9,910 bases of DNA from Dorea sp. (GCA_016295505.1 JAEDLC010000064.1:1-9910); one strand, 5' to 3'. Shown: positions 1 through 7,196, counted from the stretch's first letter. Numbers and translations are program-made. The notes: generated from the sequence alone by a model not told the origin.

Positions 1-640
1 GCTGCTGGAACAGAGAATGCAGAAATTCACTGGTTGTACTTTTTTTGTCCAGCATCAGGATAGGATAGTTTAAAAGCTCTTTCAAAGACAGCTTTTTCCC
101 TTTCAGATCGGAAAAAGCTTCATTGGCAATGAATACATCATGAAATTCCTTGATCTTTTTTACATGTGAAATGTTCCCGAGAGAAGCATTCGGTGCATTT
201 ACTACAATGAGATCTACCTGATCCGTTTCCAGAAGCTCTGCACACCGGATGGATGTTGCATTGGTCACCTTAATGTGCGCGCCTGGAAAATCCCGGTGGA
301 AACGCTCCAGATAAGGAACCAGAAAATAGCGGCAGATCGTATCGCTTGCACCGATATGGAGCTGTCCGCCACGGGTACCGTTATCCAGAAGCTGTGCCTC
401 CCCGCGTTTGATCAAATTCATAGCGGGTTCGATATGCCGAAGCAGAATCTCACCTTCGGCAGTCAGTCGGACTTTCTTGGTACTCCTGATAAAGAGCGTC
501 TGATTCAGTTTTTTTTCCAGAGTCTTCACGGACTGACTGACGGCAGACTGGGAGATGAAGAGCTGTTTGGATGCTTCTGAAAAACTTAAGGTTGATGCTA
601 CATAATAGAACACTTTGTATAATTCGTAATTAATATCCAT
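1..640 (-). CDS. LysR-family transcriptional regulator, N-terminal part (runs off the window)
   Basis: Reading the minus strand from the ATG at 640-638 gives an open frame of 213 codons to the window edge, beginning MDINYELYKVFYYVAS. Residues about 5-62 form the LysR winged helix-turn-helix: LSFSEASKQLF is followed by the recognition helix QSAVSQSVKTLEKKL (31-45) and the wing FIRSTKKVRLTAEGE. From about residue 92 (GGQLHIGASDTICRYFL) the periplasmic-binding-protein-like effector domain begins. The family is usually about 290-310 residues, so roughly 80-90 C-terminal residues lie outside the window. The start is fixed by AGGAGGA at 653-647, six bases upstream. LysR regulators are cytoplasmic DNA-binding proteins that often control a divergently transcribed neighbour. 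Here the neighbour is the Lit-like membrane protein gene, 97 bases away, so control of that gene is possible but is inference. The effector cannot be read from the sequence. Confidence 0.93.
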   Translation of the reverse strand, partial: MDINYELYKVFYYVASTLSFSEASKQLFISQSAVSQSVKTLEKKLNQTLFIRSTKKVRLTAEGEILLRHIEPAMNLIKRGEAQLLDNGTRGGQLHIGASDTICRYFLVPYLERFHRDFPGAHIKVTNATSIRCAELLETDQVDLIVVNAPNASLGNISHVKKIKEFHDVFIANEAFSDLKGKKLSLKELLNYPILMLDKKSTTSEFLHSLFQQ

Positions 641-669
641 TCGAAGTCCTCCTGAAAAATCTACTTTCC

Positions 670-698
670 AGTATATATGAAAAAACGATGAATTACAA
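670..698 (-). promoter_or_regulatory. Promoter of the LysR gene
   Basis: On the minus strand TTGTAA (698-693) and TATACT (675-670) are separated by 17 bases, the ideal sigma-A spacing, with 4/6 and 5/6 consensus matches. Transcription would start near 663, giving a leader of about 20 bases that contains the ribosome binding site. Confidence 0.6.
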
Positions 699-707
699 CG
701 AGGATTG

Positions 708-716
708 TGGTAGAAT
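708..716 (+). promoter_or_regulatory. Possible extended -10 promoter of the Lit-like gene
   Basis: TGG directly followed by TAGAAT (711-716) fits an extended -10 element. No good -35 lies 16-18 bases upstream. The start point would be about 15 bases before the ATG at 738, so the leader would barely hold the GGAGGA at 723-728. It lies close to the divergent LysR promoter, so the two could interfere. Confidence 0.3.
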
Positions 717-737
717 AGATGCGGAGGATTTATAACT

Positions 738-1442
738 ATGAAAAAAAGAGATTATGGTTTGGCTGTGATTGCAATGATGTGTGTGATTCTGGCAGGATTG
801 ATCTTCAGCTTCTGGTTTGCAATCTATGGAGACGGTGAGTACCGTTTTTATGAAAAAGAGTATCGGAAATATTCTGTGACGGATGCGCTGGATATGGATA
901 TGGAAGATGTGATGGATGTCACAGATCACATGATGGATTATCTGATCGGCAAAGAAGAAGAACTTTCGGTGATTACTCTGGTTGAGGGAGAGACACAGGA
1001 TTTTTTCAATGAACAGGACAGACTGCACATGGCAGATGTCAAAAATCTGTTTCTTGGAGGTGTCAAGGTCGGATGGATCTGCCTGTTGACAGGGGTTGTG
1101 CTTCTGGGAATTCTGATCTGGAAAAAGATGGACTGGAAGCGGCTGTTTTTAAAAGCCTATTCGATGGCTCTTGGAGTCTGGGCGCTGATTCTGGCGTTTC
1201 TGGGGATTGCGTTTGCCATTGATTTTACCAGATGTTTTACGATCTTTCACCAGATCTTTTTTACAAATGATCTGTGGATATTTGATCCTGATACGGATTA
1301 CATGATCCGTATGCTTCCGGAGGGATTTTTCTCAGATATGGTGATTCGGATCGTGACGACATTTATTGTTTTGCTGATTCTGTTGTGGGGAATGTTTTTT
1401 GTTCTGAAGAGACTGGGAAAAGAAAAGAGAACTGATAAGTAG
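738..1442 (+). CDS. lit: DUF1461/TIGR01906 membrane protein, probable lipoprotein intramolecular transacylase Lit
   Basis: This 234-residue protein has four predicted membrane helices (about 8-30, 109-128, 140-162, 200-223). Basic residues sit in the loop KKMDWKR and in the C-terminal tail KRLGKEKRTDK, so both ends should be cytoplasmic. Residues 31-108 would form an extracellular cap between helices 1 and 2. Two histidines stand in conserved-looking contexts: His97 in DRLHMADVKNLF at the end of the cap and His171 in FTIFHQIFFTNDLW after helix 3. The segment WIFDPDTDYMIRMLPEGFF is also typical of the DUF1461/TIGR01906 family. From memory, Lit has four helices, an extracellular cap and two catalytic histidines, and moves the sn-2 acyl chain of a diacylglyceryl-lipoprotein to its N-terminal cysteine, giving lyso-form lipoproteins. 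The family match is firm; the Lit assignment is inference. GGAGGA at 723-728 sets the start. Confidence 0.75.
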   Translation: MKKRDYGLAVIAMMCVILAGLIFSFWFAIYGDGEYRFYEKEYRKYSVTDALDMDMEDVMDVTDHMMDYLIGKEEELSVITLVEGETQDFFNEQDRLHMADVKNLFLGGVKVGWICLLTGVVLLGILIWKKMDWKRLFLKAYSMALGVWALILAFLGIAFAIDFTRCFTIFHQIFFTNDLWIFDPDTDYMIRMLPEGFFSDMVIRIVTTFIVLLILLWGMFFVLKRLGKEKRTDK

Positions 1443-1454
1443 TTCTTATAAGAA
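1443..1454. repeat. Perfect 12-base palindrome after the Lit-like gene
   Basis: TTCTTATAAGAA begins at the base after the TAG stop. It is a perfect inverted repeat with no spacer, so it suits a dimeric DNA-binding protein better than an RNA hairpin. No T-run follows directly, so it is not an intrinsic terminator. A second AT-rich repeat, ATTAAT-TTT-ATTAAT, lies at 1466-1480. The 100-base gap is very AT-rich and such repeats can arise by chance. Confidence 0.35.
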
Positions 1455-1491
1455 GATTAAGATATATTAATTTTATTAATAAAAATAAATG

Positions 1492-1500
1492 TGTTAAAAT
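1492..1500 (+). promoter_or_regulatory. Probable extended -10 promoter of purL
   Basis: TGT followed by TAAAAT (1495-1500) forms an extended -10 element. The region 17 bases upstream (TTTATT, near 1472) is only a weak -35. The leader to the ATG at 1543 would be about 35 bases, too short for a purine riboswitch, and I see no PurR-box-like sequence in it. Confidence 0.45.
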
Positions 1501-1542
1501 GAAACCAGTAGATCGTATATTACATTTAATGGAGGATGACTT

Positions 1543-4500
1543 ATGAGTAATGTAAGAAGAGTGTACGTGGAGAAAAAAGAAGGATTTGGGGTGCAGGCTG
1601 CGGATCTGAAGCATGAGGTAAGGAGTTATCTCGGAATTAAAGATGTAGCCGGTGTGCGTGTACTGATTCGTTATGATGTGGAAAATATTTCTGATGAGAC
1701 ATTTGAAAAAGCATGCAATGGTATATTTTCCGAACCGCCGGTAGACACACTGTATCAGGAAGAATTTCCTGTATCACCGGAAAGCAGAGTCTTTTCTGTA
1801 GAATTCCTTCCGGGACAGTTTGATCAGCGTGCGGACTCTGCTGTTCAGTGTATCCAGTTTATCAAGGAAGATGAACAGCCGGTAATTAAGACGGCGATCA
1901 CATATGTGATTGAAGGAAAAGATGGCGCAATCTCAGAAGAAGAATTTGAGGCGATTAAGGCTCACTGCATCAATCCGGTGGATTCCAGAGAGACTGATGA
2001 GGCAAAACCGGATACATTGATCATGAAATATGATGAGCCGGAAGATATTAAGGTGTTTGACGGATTCAAGGATATGGCAGAAGAAGATCTGAAGGCATTG
2101 TATGGCTCACTTGGTCTGGCTATGACATTTAAGGATTTTCTTCATATTCAGAATTATTTTAAGACAGAAGAAGACAGAGATCCGTCCATGACAGAGATTC
2201 GTGTTCTTGACACTTACTGGTCAGATCACTGTCGTCATACAACATTCTCTACAGAGCTTACAGATGTAACATTCGGAGAAGGTGATTATAAAGCCCCGAT
2301 CGAAGAGACATACAGACAGTATATCCATGACCACAGTGAGATCTTTAAAGGAAGAGAAGACAAATTTGTCTGCCTGATGGATCTTGCACTGATGGCTATG
2401 CGTAAACTGAAAAAAGAAGGAAAATTACAGGATCAGGAAGAATCTGATGAGATCAATGCATGTAGTATTGTTGTTCCGATCAAGGTTGACGGTGTGGAAG
2501 AAGAGTGGCTTGTAAACTTCAAAAATGAGACACATAATCATCCGACAGAGATTGAGCCATTTGGTGGAGCGGCTACCTGCCTTGGCGGTGCGATCCGTGA
2601 CCCGTTGTCAGGACGTACTTATGTATATCAGGCAATGCGTGTAACCGGTGCTGCAGATCCGACTGTATCTGTAAAAGATACAATGAAAGGAAAGCTTCCG
2701 CAGAAGAAGCTTGTTCGGGAAGCTGCACATGGATACAGCTCTTATGGTAACCAGATCGGTCTCGCAACCGGAGCAGTTAAGGAGATTTATCATCCGAATT
2801 ACGTAGCAAAGCGTATGGAGATCGGTGCCGTTCTGGGAGCAGCGCCGAGACGCGCAGTGATCCGTGAAACATCGGATCCGGGAGATATCATTATTCTGCT
2901 TGGCGGCCGTACCGGCCGTGACGGCTGTGGCGGAGCTACCGGTTCTTCCAAAGTACACACAGAGGAATCTATCGAGACCTGTGGAGCAGAGGTCCAGAAG
3001 GGAAATCCTCCGACAGAACGTAAGATTCAGCGTCTGTTCCGCAGAGAAGAAGTAAGTAAGCTGATCAAAAAATGTAACGACTTTGGTGCAGGTGGTGTAT
3101 CTGTCGCAATCGGTGAGCTGGCAGACGGACTCAGAGTAGACCTTGATAAAGTGCCGAAGAAATATGCAGGTCTTGACGGAACGGAGATTGCAATCTCCGA
3201 ATCTCAGGAGCGTATGGCTGTTGTTGTAGATCCAAAGGACGTAGAAGAATTCATGGGATATGCAGCAGAAGAGAACCTGGAGGCAACAAAGGTTGCAGTA
3301 GTAACTGAAGAACCGAGACTGGTTCTGTCCTGGAGAGGAAAAGAGATTGTGAATCTGTCCAGAGCATTTCTGGATACGAACGGAGCACATCAGGAGACAA
3401 CGGTTGCAGTGGACATTCCGAATCGCAGGGACAGCATTCTTGTAAGAGAAGAAGTCGGTGACGTGAAAGAAAAATGGATGGAGACTCTGAAAGATCTGAA
3501 TGTATGCTCCCAGAAGGGACTTGTTGAGATGTTTGACGGTTCGATCGGAGCAGCATCTGTATTCATGCCGCATGGCGGAAAATATCAGATGACAGAGACA
3601 CAGTCTATGGTTGCAAAACTTCCGGTATTAACGGGAGACTGCGATACGGTTACGATGATGAGTTATGGATTTGATCCATATCTGTCTACATGGAGTCCGT
3701 ATCATGGAGCAATCTATGCAGTTACAGAATCTATTGCAAAGATTGTGGCGACCGGTGGAGACTATAGCAAGATCCGCTTTACGTTCCAGGAATACTTCCG
3801 CCGCATGACAGAAGATCCGCACAGATGGAGTCAGCCGTTTGCAGCACTTTTAGGTGCATACAGTGCGCAGCTCGGATACGGACTTCCGTCCATCGGTGGA
3901 AAAGACAGTATGTCAGGAACATTTGAGGATATTGATGTTCCTCCGACACTGGTATCCTTTGCTGTTGATATAGCAACCGAAAAGGATATTATTACGCCGG
4001 AGCTTAAGGAGGCAGGCAATAAATTAGTATGGCTTCGTATTGAGACGGATGAGTATGATGTTCCTGTATATGATAAAGTTATGGAACAGTATGGAAAATT
4101 TGCAGAAGACGTACACAGTGGAAAGATTGTTTCTGCATATGCGCTTGACAGACATGGTATTGCAGCGGCTGTCAGCAAGATGGCATTTGGTAACGGAATG
4201 GGTGTGAAGATCGAACACAATGTGGATGCAAGAGACCTGTTTGCACCTGCGTTTGGTGATATTATTGCGGAGGTTCCGGCTGAAAAGGTATCTGATCTTA
4301 CAATTACTTACACAGTTATCGGTGAAGTAACGGAAGATGCGGCAATCTCTTATGGTGATATGAAGATTGCACTTGCAGATGCAGTTTCAGCATGGGAAGA
4401 GCCACTGGAGAGGGTATTCCCGACAAACTCCGGAGCAGAAGGTCAGGAGGAAAAGGTTGAGACCGGTTTATACAACACTTCAGATATCCATATCTGCAGT

Positions 4501-5310
4501 CATAAGATCGCTCAGCCGACGGTATTTATTCCGGTATTCCCGGGAACAAACTGTGAATATGACAGTGCGAGAGCTTTTGAAAGAGCAGGCGCAAAGGTGA
4601 TCACAAAAGTATTCAGAAATATGAGTGCTGCAGACATCATTGATTCTGTGGATGTATTTGAAAAAGCGATCAGCCAGTCCCAGATCATCATGTTCCCAGG
4701 CGGATTCAGCGCCGGTGATGAGCCGGATGGTTCCGCGAAGTTCTTTGCAACTGCATTCCAGAATGCAAAGATGAAAGAAGCAGTAGAGAAGCTTCTGAAT
4801 GAACGTGACGGACTGGTACTTGGTGTATGCAATGGTTTCCAGGCACTTATCAAGCTTGGTCTTGTTCCTGGCGGTGAGATCACCGGACAGACGGCAGATT
4901 CTCCGACTCTGACTTACAATACGATCGGACGCCATATCTCCAAAATGGTTTACACGAAAGTAGTAACCAACAAGTCTCCATGGCTTCAGCAGGCAGAACT
5001 TGGCGGTGTATATACGAATCCGGCATCCCACGGAGAGGGTCGTTTCGTTGCAAGTAAAGAGTGGCTGGATAAGCTGTTTGCAAATGGACAGGTTGCAACA
5101 CAGTACTGTGACCCGGATGGAAATATTACAATGAATGAAGAGTGGAATGTAAACGGTTCTTATTGTGCAATCGAGGGAATCACAAGCCCGGATGGACGTG
5201 TATTTGGAAAGATGGCACATTCTGAAAGACGTGCGCGTTCTGTGGCAATGAACATCTACGGGGAACAGGATCTGAAGATCTTTGAATCCGGTGTTGCATA
5301 TTTTAAGTAA
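1543..5310 (+). CDS. purL: Phosphoribosylformylglycinamidine (FGAM) synthase, single-chain
   Basis: PurL converts FGAR, ATP and glutamine to FGAM, the fourth step of purine synthesis, in the cytoplasm. The 1255-residue chain carries all parts fused: a PurS-like N-terminal region (about 1-155); a linker with DTYWSDHCRHTTF (223-235); a first AIRS-like half with ETHNHPTEIEPFGG (329-342) and the glycine-rich GGRTGRDGCGGATGSS (454-469); a second half with SPYHGAIYAVTES and GGKDSMSG (785-792); and a class-I glutaminase domain from about 991. In that domain Cys1096 in LGVCNGFQ is the expected nucleophile, and His1226 and Glu1228 in MAHSERR complete the triad. The length and motifs fit the Clostridia/Bacteroidetes clade-II type rather than separate PurS/PurQ/PurL. 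GGAGGA at 1531-1536 fixes the start. No other pur gene is adjacent, so purL stands alone here. No terminator follows closely; transcripts may run to the hairpin at 5516-5547. Confidence 0.97.
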   Translation: MSNVRRVYVEKKEGFGVQAADLKHEVRSYLGIKDVAGVRVLIRYDVENISDETFEKACNGIFSEPPVDTLYQEEFPVSPESRVFSVEFLPGQFDQRADSAVQCIQFIKEDEQPVIKTAITYVIEGKDGAISEEEFEAIKAHCINPVDSRETDEAKPDTLIMKYDEPEDIKVFDGFKDMAEEDLKALYGSLGLAMTFKDFLHIQNYFKTEEDRDPSMTEIRVLDTYWSDHCRHTTFSTELTDVTFGEGDYKAPIEETYRQYIHDHSEIFKGREDKFVCLMDLALMAMRKLKKEGKLQDQEESDEINACSIVVPIKVDGVEEEWLVNFKNETHNHPTEIEPFGGAATCLGGAIRDPLSGRTYVYQAMRVTGAADPTVSVKDTMKGKLPQKKLVREAAHGYSSYGNQIGLATGAVKEIYHPNYVAKRMEIGAVLGAAPRRAVIRETSDPGDIIILLGGRTGRDGCGGATGSSKVHTEESIETCGAEVQKGNPPTERKIQRLFRREEVSKLIKKCNDFGAGGVSVAIGELADGLRVDLDKVPKKYAGLDGTEIAISESQERMAVVVDPKDVEEFMGYAAEENLEATKVAVVTEEPRLVLSWRGKEIVNLSRAFLDTNGAHQETTVAVDIPNRRDSILVREEVGDVKEKWMETLKDLNVCSQKGLVEMFDGSIGAASVFMPHGGKYQMTETQSMVAKLPVLTGDCDTVTMMSYGFDPYLSTWSPYHGAIYAVTESIAKIVATGGDYSKIRFTFQEYFRRMTEDPHRWSQPFAALLGAYSAQLGYGLPSIGGKDSMSGTFEDIDVPPTLVSFAVDIATEKDIITPELKEAGNKLVWLRIETDEYDVPVYDKVMEQYGKFAEDVHSGKIVSAYALDRHGIAAAVSKMAFGNGMGVKIEHNVDARDLFAPAFGDIIAEVPAEKVSDLTITYTVIGEVTEDAAISYGDMKIALADAVSAWEEPLERVFPTNSGAEGQEEKVETGLYNTSDIHICSHKIAQPTVFIPVFPGTNCEYDSARAFERAGAKVITKVFRNMSAADIIDSVDVFEKAISQSQIIMFPGGFSAGDEPDGSAKFFATAFQNAKMKEAVEKLLNERDGLVLGVCNGFQALIKLGLVPGGEITGQTADSPTLTYNTIGRHISKMVYTKVVTNKSPWLQQAELGGVYTNPASHGEGRFVASKEWLDKLFANGQVATQYCDPDGNITMNEEWNVNGSYCAIEGITSPDGRVFGKMAHSERRARSVAMNIYGEQDLKIFESGVAYFK

Positions 5311-5461
5311 AATGCAATTTGGAGTGCGATCTGTTTCAAAAAATGTGACAAAAGATAGACGAATCTATTGAAATAAATACATTTTTAATGCATTCGAATT
5401 GCATAATGCAGGATTTAATGAATAAAGATGCAAAAAATAAGACAAATATTTGACAAACGTC

Positions 5462-5490
5462 TTGCGTTCTGAGGAGTTATCTCTTACAAT
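5462..5490 (+). promoter_or_regulatory. Probable gdhA promoter
   Basis: TTGCGT (5462-5467) and TACAAT (5485-5490) are separated by 17 bases; the -10 matches 5/6 of consensus. Transcription would start near 5497, giving a leader of about 180 bases. I find no comparable promoter between the terminator hairpin and the gdhA start, so gdhA mRNA should begin here or be read through from purL. Confidence 0.5.
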
Positions 5491-5515
5491 AGTAATGGAC
5501 AAAGACGTTGAGAAA

Positions 5516-5547
5516 AACGGGTGGACTTTTGTCTGCCCGTTCTTTTT
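5516..5547 (+). terminator. Intrinsic terminator inside the gdhA leader (possible attenuator)
   Basis: AACGGGTGGAC (5516-5526) pairs with GTCTGCCCGTT (5531-5541) over 11 base pairs, two of them G-U, around a TTTT loop. CTTTTT follows. This is a textbook Rho-independent terminator. It lies about 200 bases after the purL stop but downstream of the best gdhA promoter. It could end purL transcripts, act as an attenuator for gdhA, or both. The only competing upstream pairing I see is a 4-base one, CGTT (5506-5509) with AACG (5516-5519), so no clear antiterminator is visible. Confidence 0.8.
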
Positions 5548-5601
5548 CACATACCTGATTGGAAAACCGTCTTTCAGCGTCGGGCCATTCGCGAAAGATG
5601 G

Positions 5602-5611
5602 AGGAGGTGAT
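5602..5611 (+). promoter_or_regulatory. Orphan perfect Shine-Dalgarno sequence in the gdhA leader
   Basis: AGGAGGTGAT is fully complementary to the usual 3' end of bacterial 16S rRNA. No ATG, GTG or TTG follows within 5-15 bases; the nearest is a GTG at 5635, 23 bases on. The real gdhA ribosome binding site is a separate AGGAGGT at 5663-5669. The element could be a standby site, part of a leader fold, or chance. Confidence 0.5.
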
Positions 5612-5677
5612 ATCAAAAAGACAGGATATCTGAGGTGTGCAGCGGCTTTGAAGGAAAGTATTAGGAGGTATATAGTT

Positions 5678-7012
5678 ATGTCATATGTTGATGAAGTGCT
5701 GGAAAAGGTGGTTGCAAAGAATCCGGCTGAACCGGAATTCCACCAGGCAGTCAAAGAAGTATTGGAATCATTGAGAGTAGTGGTAGAGGCTAATGAAGAA
5801 AAATTCAGAAGAGATGCTCTTCTTGAGAGACTCGTAGAGCCGGAAAGACAGATCAAGTTCCGTGTACCATGGGTAGACGACAAAGGACAGGTTCATGTAA
5901 ATACGGGCTATCGTGTACAGTTCAACAGCGCAATCGGACCATATAAGGGAGGATTACGTCTTCATCCATCCGTAAATCTTGGAATCATTAAATTCCTGGG
6001 ATTTGAGCAGATCTTCAAGAATTCTCTGACGGGTCTTCCGATTGGCGGAGGAAAAGGAGGTTCTGATTTTGATCCAAAGGGAAAATCAGACAGAGAGGTC
6101 ATGGCATTCTGCCAGAGCTTTATGACAGAACTTAGCAAATATATTGGTGCCGATGAAGATGTTCCGGCAGGAGATATCGGTACAGGTGCAAGAGAGATCG
6201 GATATATGTTTGGACAGTATAAGCGAATCAGAGGAACATACGAGGGTGTTCTGACAGGAAAGGGACTGAGTTACGGCGGATCTCTTGCAAGAACAGAAGC
6301 AACGGGATATGGTCTTCTGTATCTGACAGAGGAACTTCTTAAGATTAACGGAAAAGATATTAACGGTATGACAGCTGCAGTGTCCGGTTCCGGTAATGTT
6401 GCGATCTATGCGACGGAAAAAGCACAGCAGCTTGGTGCGAAGGTTGTTACAGTCAGCGATTCCAACGGCTGGGTATACGATCCGGAAGGTATTGATGTGG
6501 AAGCATTGAAGGAAATCAAGGAAGTGAACCGTGCAAGACTGACAGAGTACAGGAAATACCGCCCGAATTCAGAATATCATGAGGGCCGTGGTGTATGGTC
6601 CGTAAAAGTAGATCTCGCTCTTCCATGTGCAACACAGAATGAACTCCATCTGGAAGATGCAAAACAGCTGGTTGCAAATGGATGCGTTGCAGTATGTGAA
6701 GGTGCCAATATGCCTACCACACTGGAAGCAACAGAATATCTTCAGGCCAATGGTGTGCTCTTTGCACCTGGAAAAGCTGCCAATGCCGGAGGCGTGGCTA
6801 CATCTGCCCTTGAAATGTCTCAGAACAGTGAACGTTTAAGCTGGTCCTTTGAGGAAGTGGATGCGAAACTGAAAGATATCATGGTAAACATCTGCCATAA
6901 CATGGATGATGCTGCAAAACGATATGGTATGGAAGGCAACTATGTTGCCGGCGCCAATATCGCTGGATTTGAAAAGGTAGTGGATGCCATGAACGCTCAG
7001 GGAATAGTATAA
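5678..7012 (+). CDS. gdhA: Glutamate dehydrogenase, probably NADP-dependent
   Basis: GdhA interconverts 2-oxoglutarate plus ammonium and glutamate in the cytoplasm, as a hexamer in this family. The 444-residue length is standard. The substrate domain has PYKGGLRLHPSVN with Lys90, Lys114 in FEQIFKNSL, the active-site motif LPIGGGKGGSDFDP with Lys126, and Asp166 in VPAGDIGTGAREIGYMFG. These match the positions known for Clostridium symbiosum GDH with an offset of one. The Rossmann domain has the nucleotide loop VSGSGNVAIYA (235-245), followed by VTVSDSNGWVYDPEG. The SDS motif at 260-262 resembles NADP-type enzymes such as E. coli GdhA; the NAD enzyme of C. symbiosum has, from memory, SGPDG here. 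NADP preference is therefore inference. AGGAGGT at 5663-5669, eight bases upstream, fixes this start although the frame is open back to 5450. A terminator follows directly. Confidence 0.97.
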   Translation: MSYVDEVLEKVVAKNPAEPEFHQAVKEVLESLRVVVEANEEKFRRDALLERLVEPERQIKFRVPWVDDKGQVHVNTGYRVQFNSAIGPYKGGLRLHPSVNLGIIKFLGFEQIFKNSLTGLPIGGGKGGSDFDPKGKSDREVMAFCQSFMTELSKYIGADEDVPAGDIGTGAREIGYMFGQYKRIRGTYEGVLTGKGLSYGGSLARTEATGYGLLYLTEELLKINGKDINGMTAAVSGSGNVAIYATEKAQQLGAKVVTVSDSNGWVYDPEGIDVEALKEIKEVNRARLTEYRKYRPNSEYHEGRGVWSVKVDLALPCATQNELHLEDAKQLVANGCVAVCEGANMPTTLEATEYLQANGVLFAPGKAANAGGVATSALEMSQNSERLSWSFEEVDAKLKDIMVNICHNMDDAAKRYGMEGNYVAGANIAGFEKVVDAMNAQGIV

Positions 7013-7042
7013 TATCAGATTGTAGAATTGATAATACATGGT

Positions 7043-7080
7043 AAGACCCCCGAAAGATCAGTTGATCTGATGGGGGTTTT
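7043..7080 (+). terminator. Intrinsic terminator of gdhA
   Basis: AAGACCCCC (7043-7051) pairs with GGGGGTTTT (7072-7080). Inside, AGATC (7055-7059) pairs with GATCT (7064-7068) around an AGTT loop, with a symmetrical 3x3 internal loop between the stems. The stem begins 30 bases after the gdhA stop and ends in TTTT. Confidence 0.88.
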
Positions 7081-7084
7081 ACAT

Positions 7085-7130
7085 GAAAAAAAGAAAAATG
7101 AAAGAAAAATAAAAAAATTGAAAAAAAGTG
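7085..7130 (+). promoter_or_regulatory. A-rich tract upstream of the tRNA promoter (UP-element-like)
   Basis: The 46 bases before the -35 box are almost all A, with short A-tracts (runs of 4-7) broken mainly by G or T. Such tracts upstream of stable-RNA promoters bind the RNA polymerase alpha subunit or bend DNA and raise promoter strength. I see no coding frame in it. Confidence 0.5.
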
Positions 7131-7160
7131 TTGACATTTGACGAGGTTTAATAGTATAAT
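7131..7160 (+). promoter_or_regulatory. Strong promoter of the tRNA operon
   Basis: Perfect TTGACA (7131-7136) and perfect TATAAT (7155-7160) are separated by 18 bases. Transcription would start near 7167, about 30 bases before the first tRNA. The leader contains a small hairpin, GGTTC-gagagaa-GAACC at 7170-7186. Confidence 0.9.
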
Positions 7161-7196
7161 GACGAAGTCGGTTCGAGAGAAGAACCTACAAAATAT

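Larger units (their letters stand above)
5311..5677 (+). promoter_or_regulatory. 367-base purL-gdhA intergenic/leader region
   Basis: No supported gene lies here. The first 140 bases are AT-rich. They hold several ATGCA words, including ATGCA-TTCGAAT-TGCAT at 5388-5404, and a small hairpin ATAGA-CGAA-TCTAT near 5356. The TTGACA at 5450-5455 has no well-spaced -10. A better promoter lies at 5462-5490 and is followed by an intrinsic terminator at 5516-5547. Downstream, CTTTC(A)GCG (5571-5579) can pair with CGCGAAAG (5590-5597), an orphan Shine-Dalgarno sequence lies at 5602-5611, and two GATATC copies (5609-5614, 5625-5630) can pair. The gdhA frame happens to be open through the region from 5450, but I see no ribosome binding site for an upstream start. 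Confidence 0.6.

Noticed and set aside
275..580. Plus-strand open frame of 101 codons
   Set aside because: It lies wholly antisense to the LysR gene, whose helix-turn-helix is clear, and has no recognisable domain or ribosome binding site.
1443..1542. Purine riboswitch before purL
   Set aside because: The likely leader is only about 35 bases and lacks the three-way junction; no such element fits.
2608..3573. Long minus-strand open frame of 321 codons inside purL
   Set aside because: Antisense shadow of a conserved PurL region; composition is Cys/His/Ser-rich and shows no domain.
4480..5220. Minus-strand open frame of 246 codons inside purL
   Set aside because: Antisense shadow of the glutaminase domain, with no ribosome binding site or family motif.
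5294..5317. TTGCA...TGCAA hairpin spanning the purL stop as a terminator
   Set aside because: The stem is AT-rich with a two-base bulge and is followed only by TTTGG, so it is too weak.
5501..5574. AAAGACG (5501-5507) pairing with CGTCTTT (5568-5574) as an antiterminator
   Set aside because: This pairing encloses the terminator rather than competing with it, and its 3' half is made after the hairpin, so it cannot prevent termination.
5450..5677. N-terminal extension of GdhA from upstream TTG 5450 or ATG 5495
   Set aside because: The TTG is part of a TTGACA word, neither start has a ribosome binding site, family similarity begins at 5678, and AGGAGGT sits correctly before 5678. The frame also crosses the terminator hairpin.
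5365..5883. Minus-strand open frame of 172 codons across the gdhA leader
   Set aside because: Antisense to the gdhA start; Ser/Thr-rich low-complexity translation without a domain.
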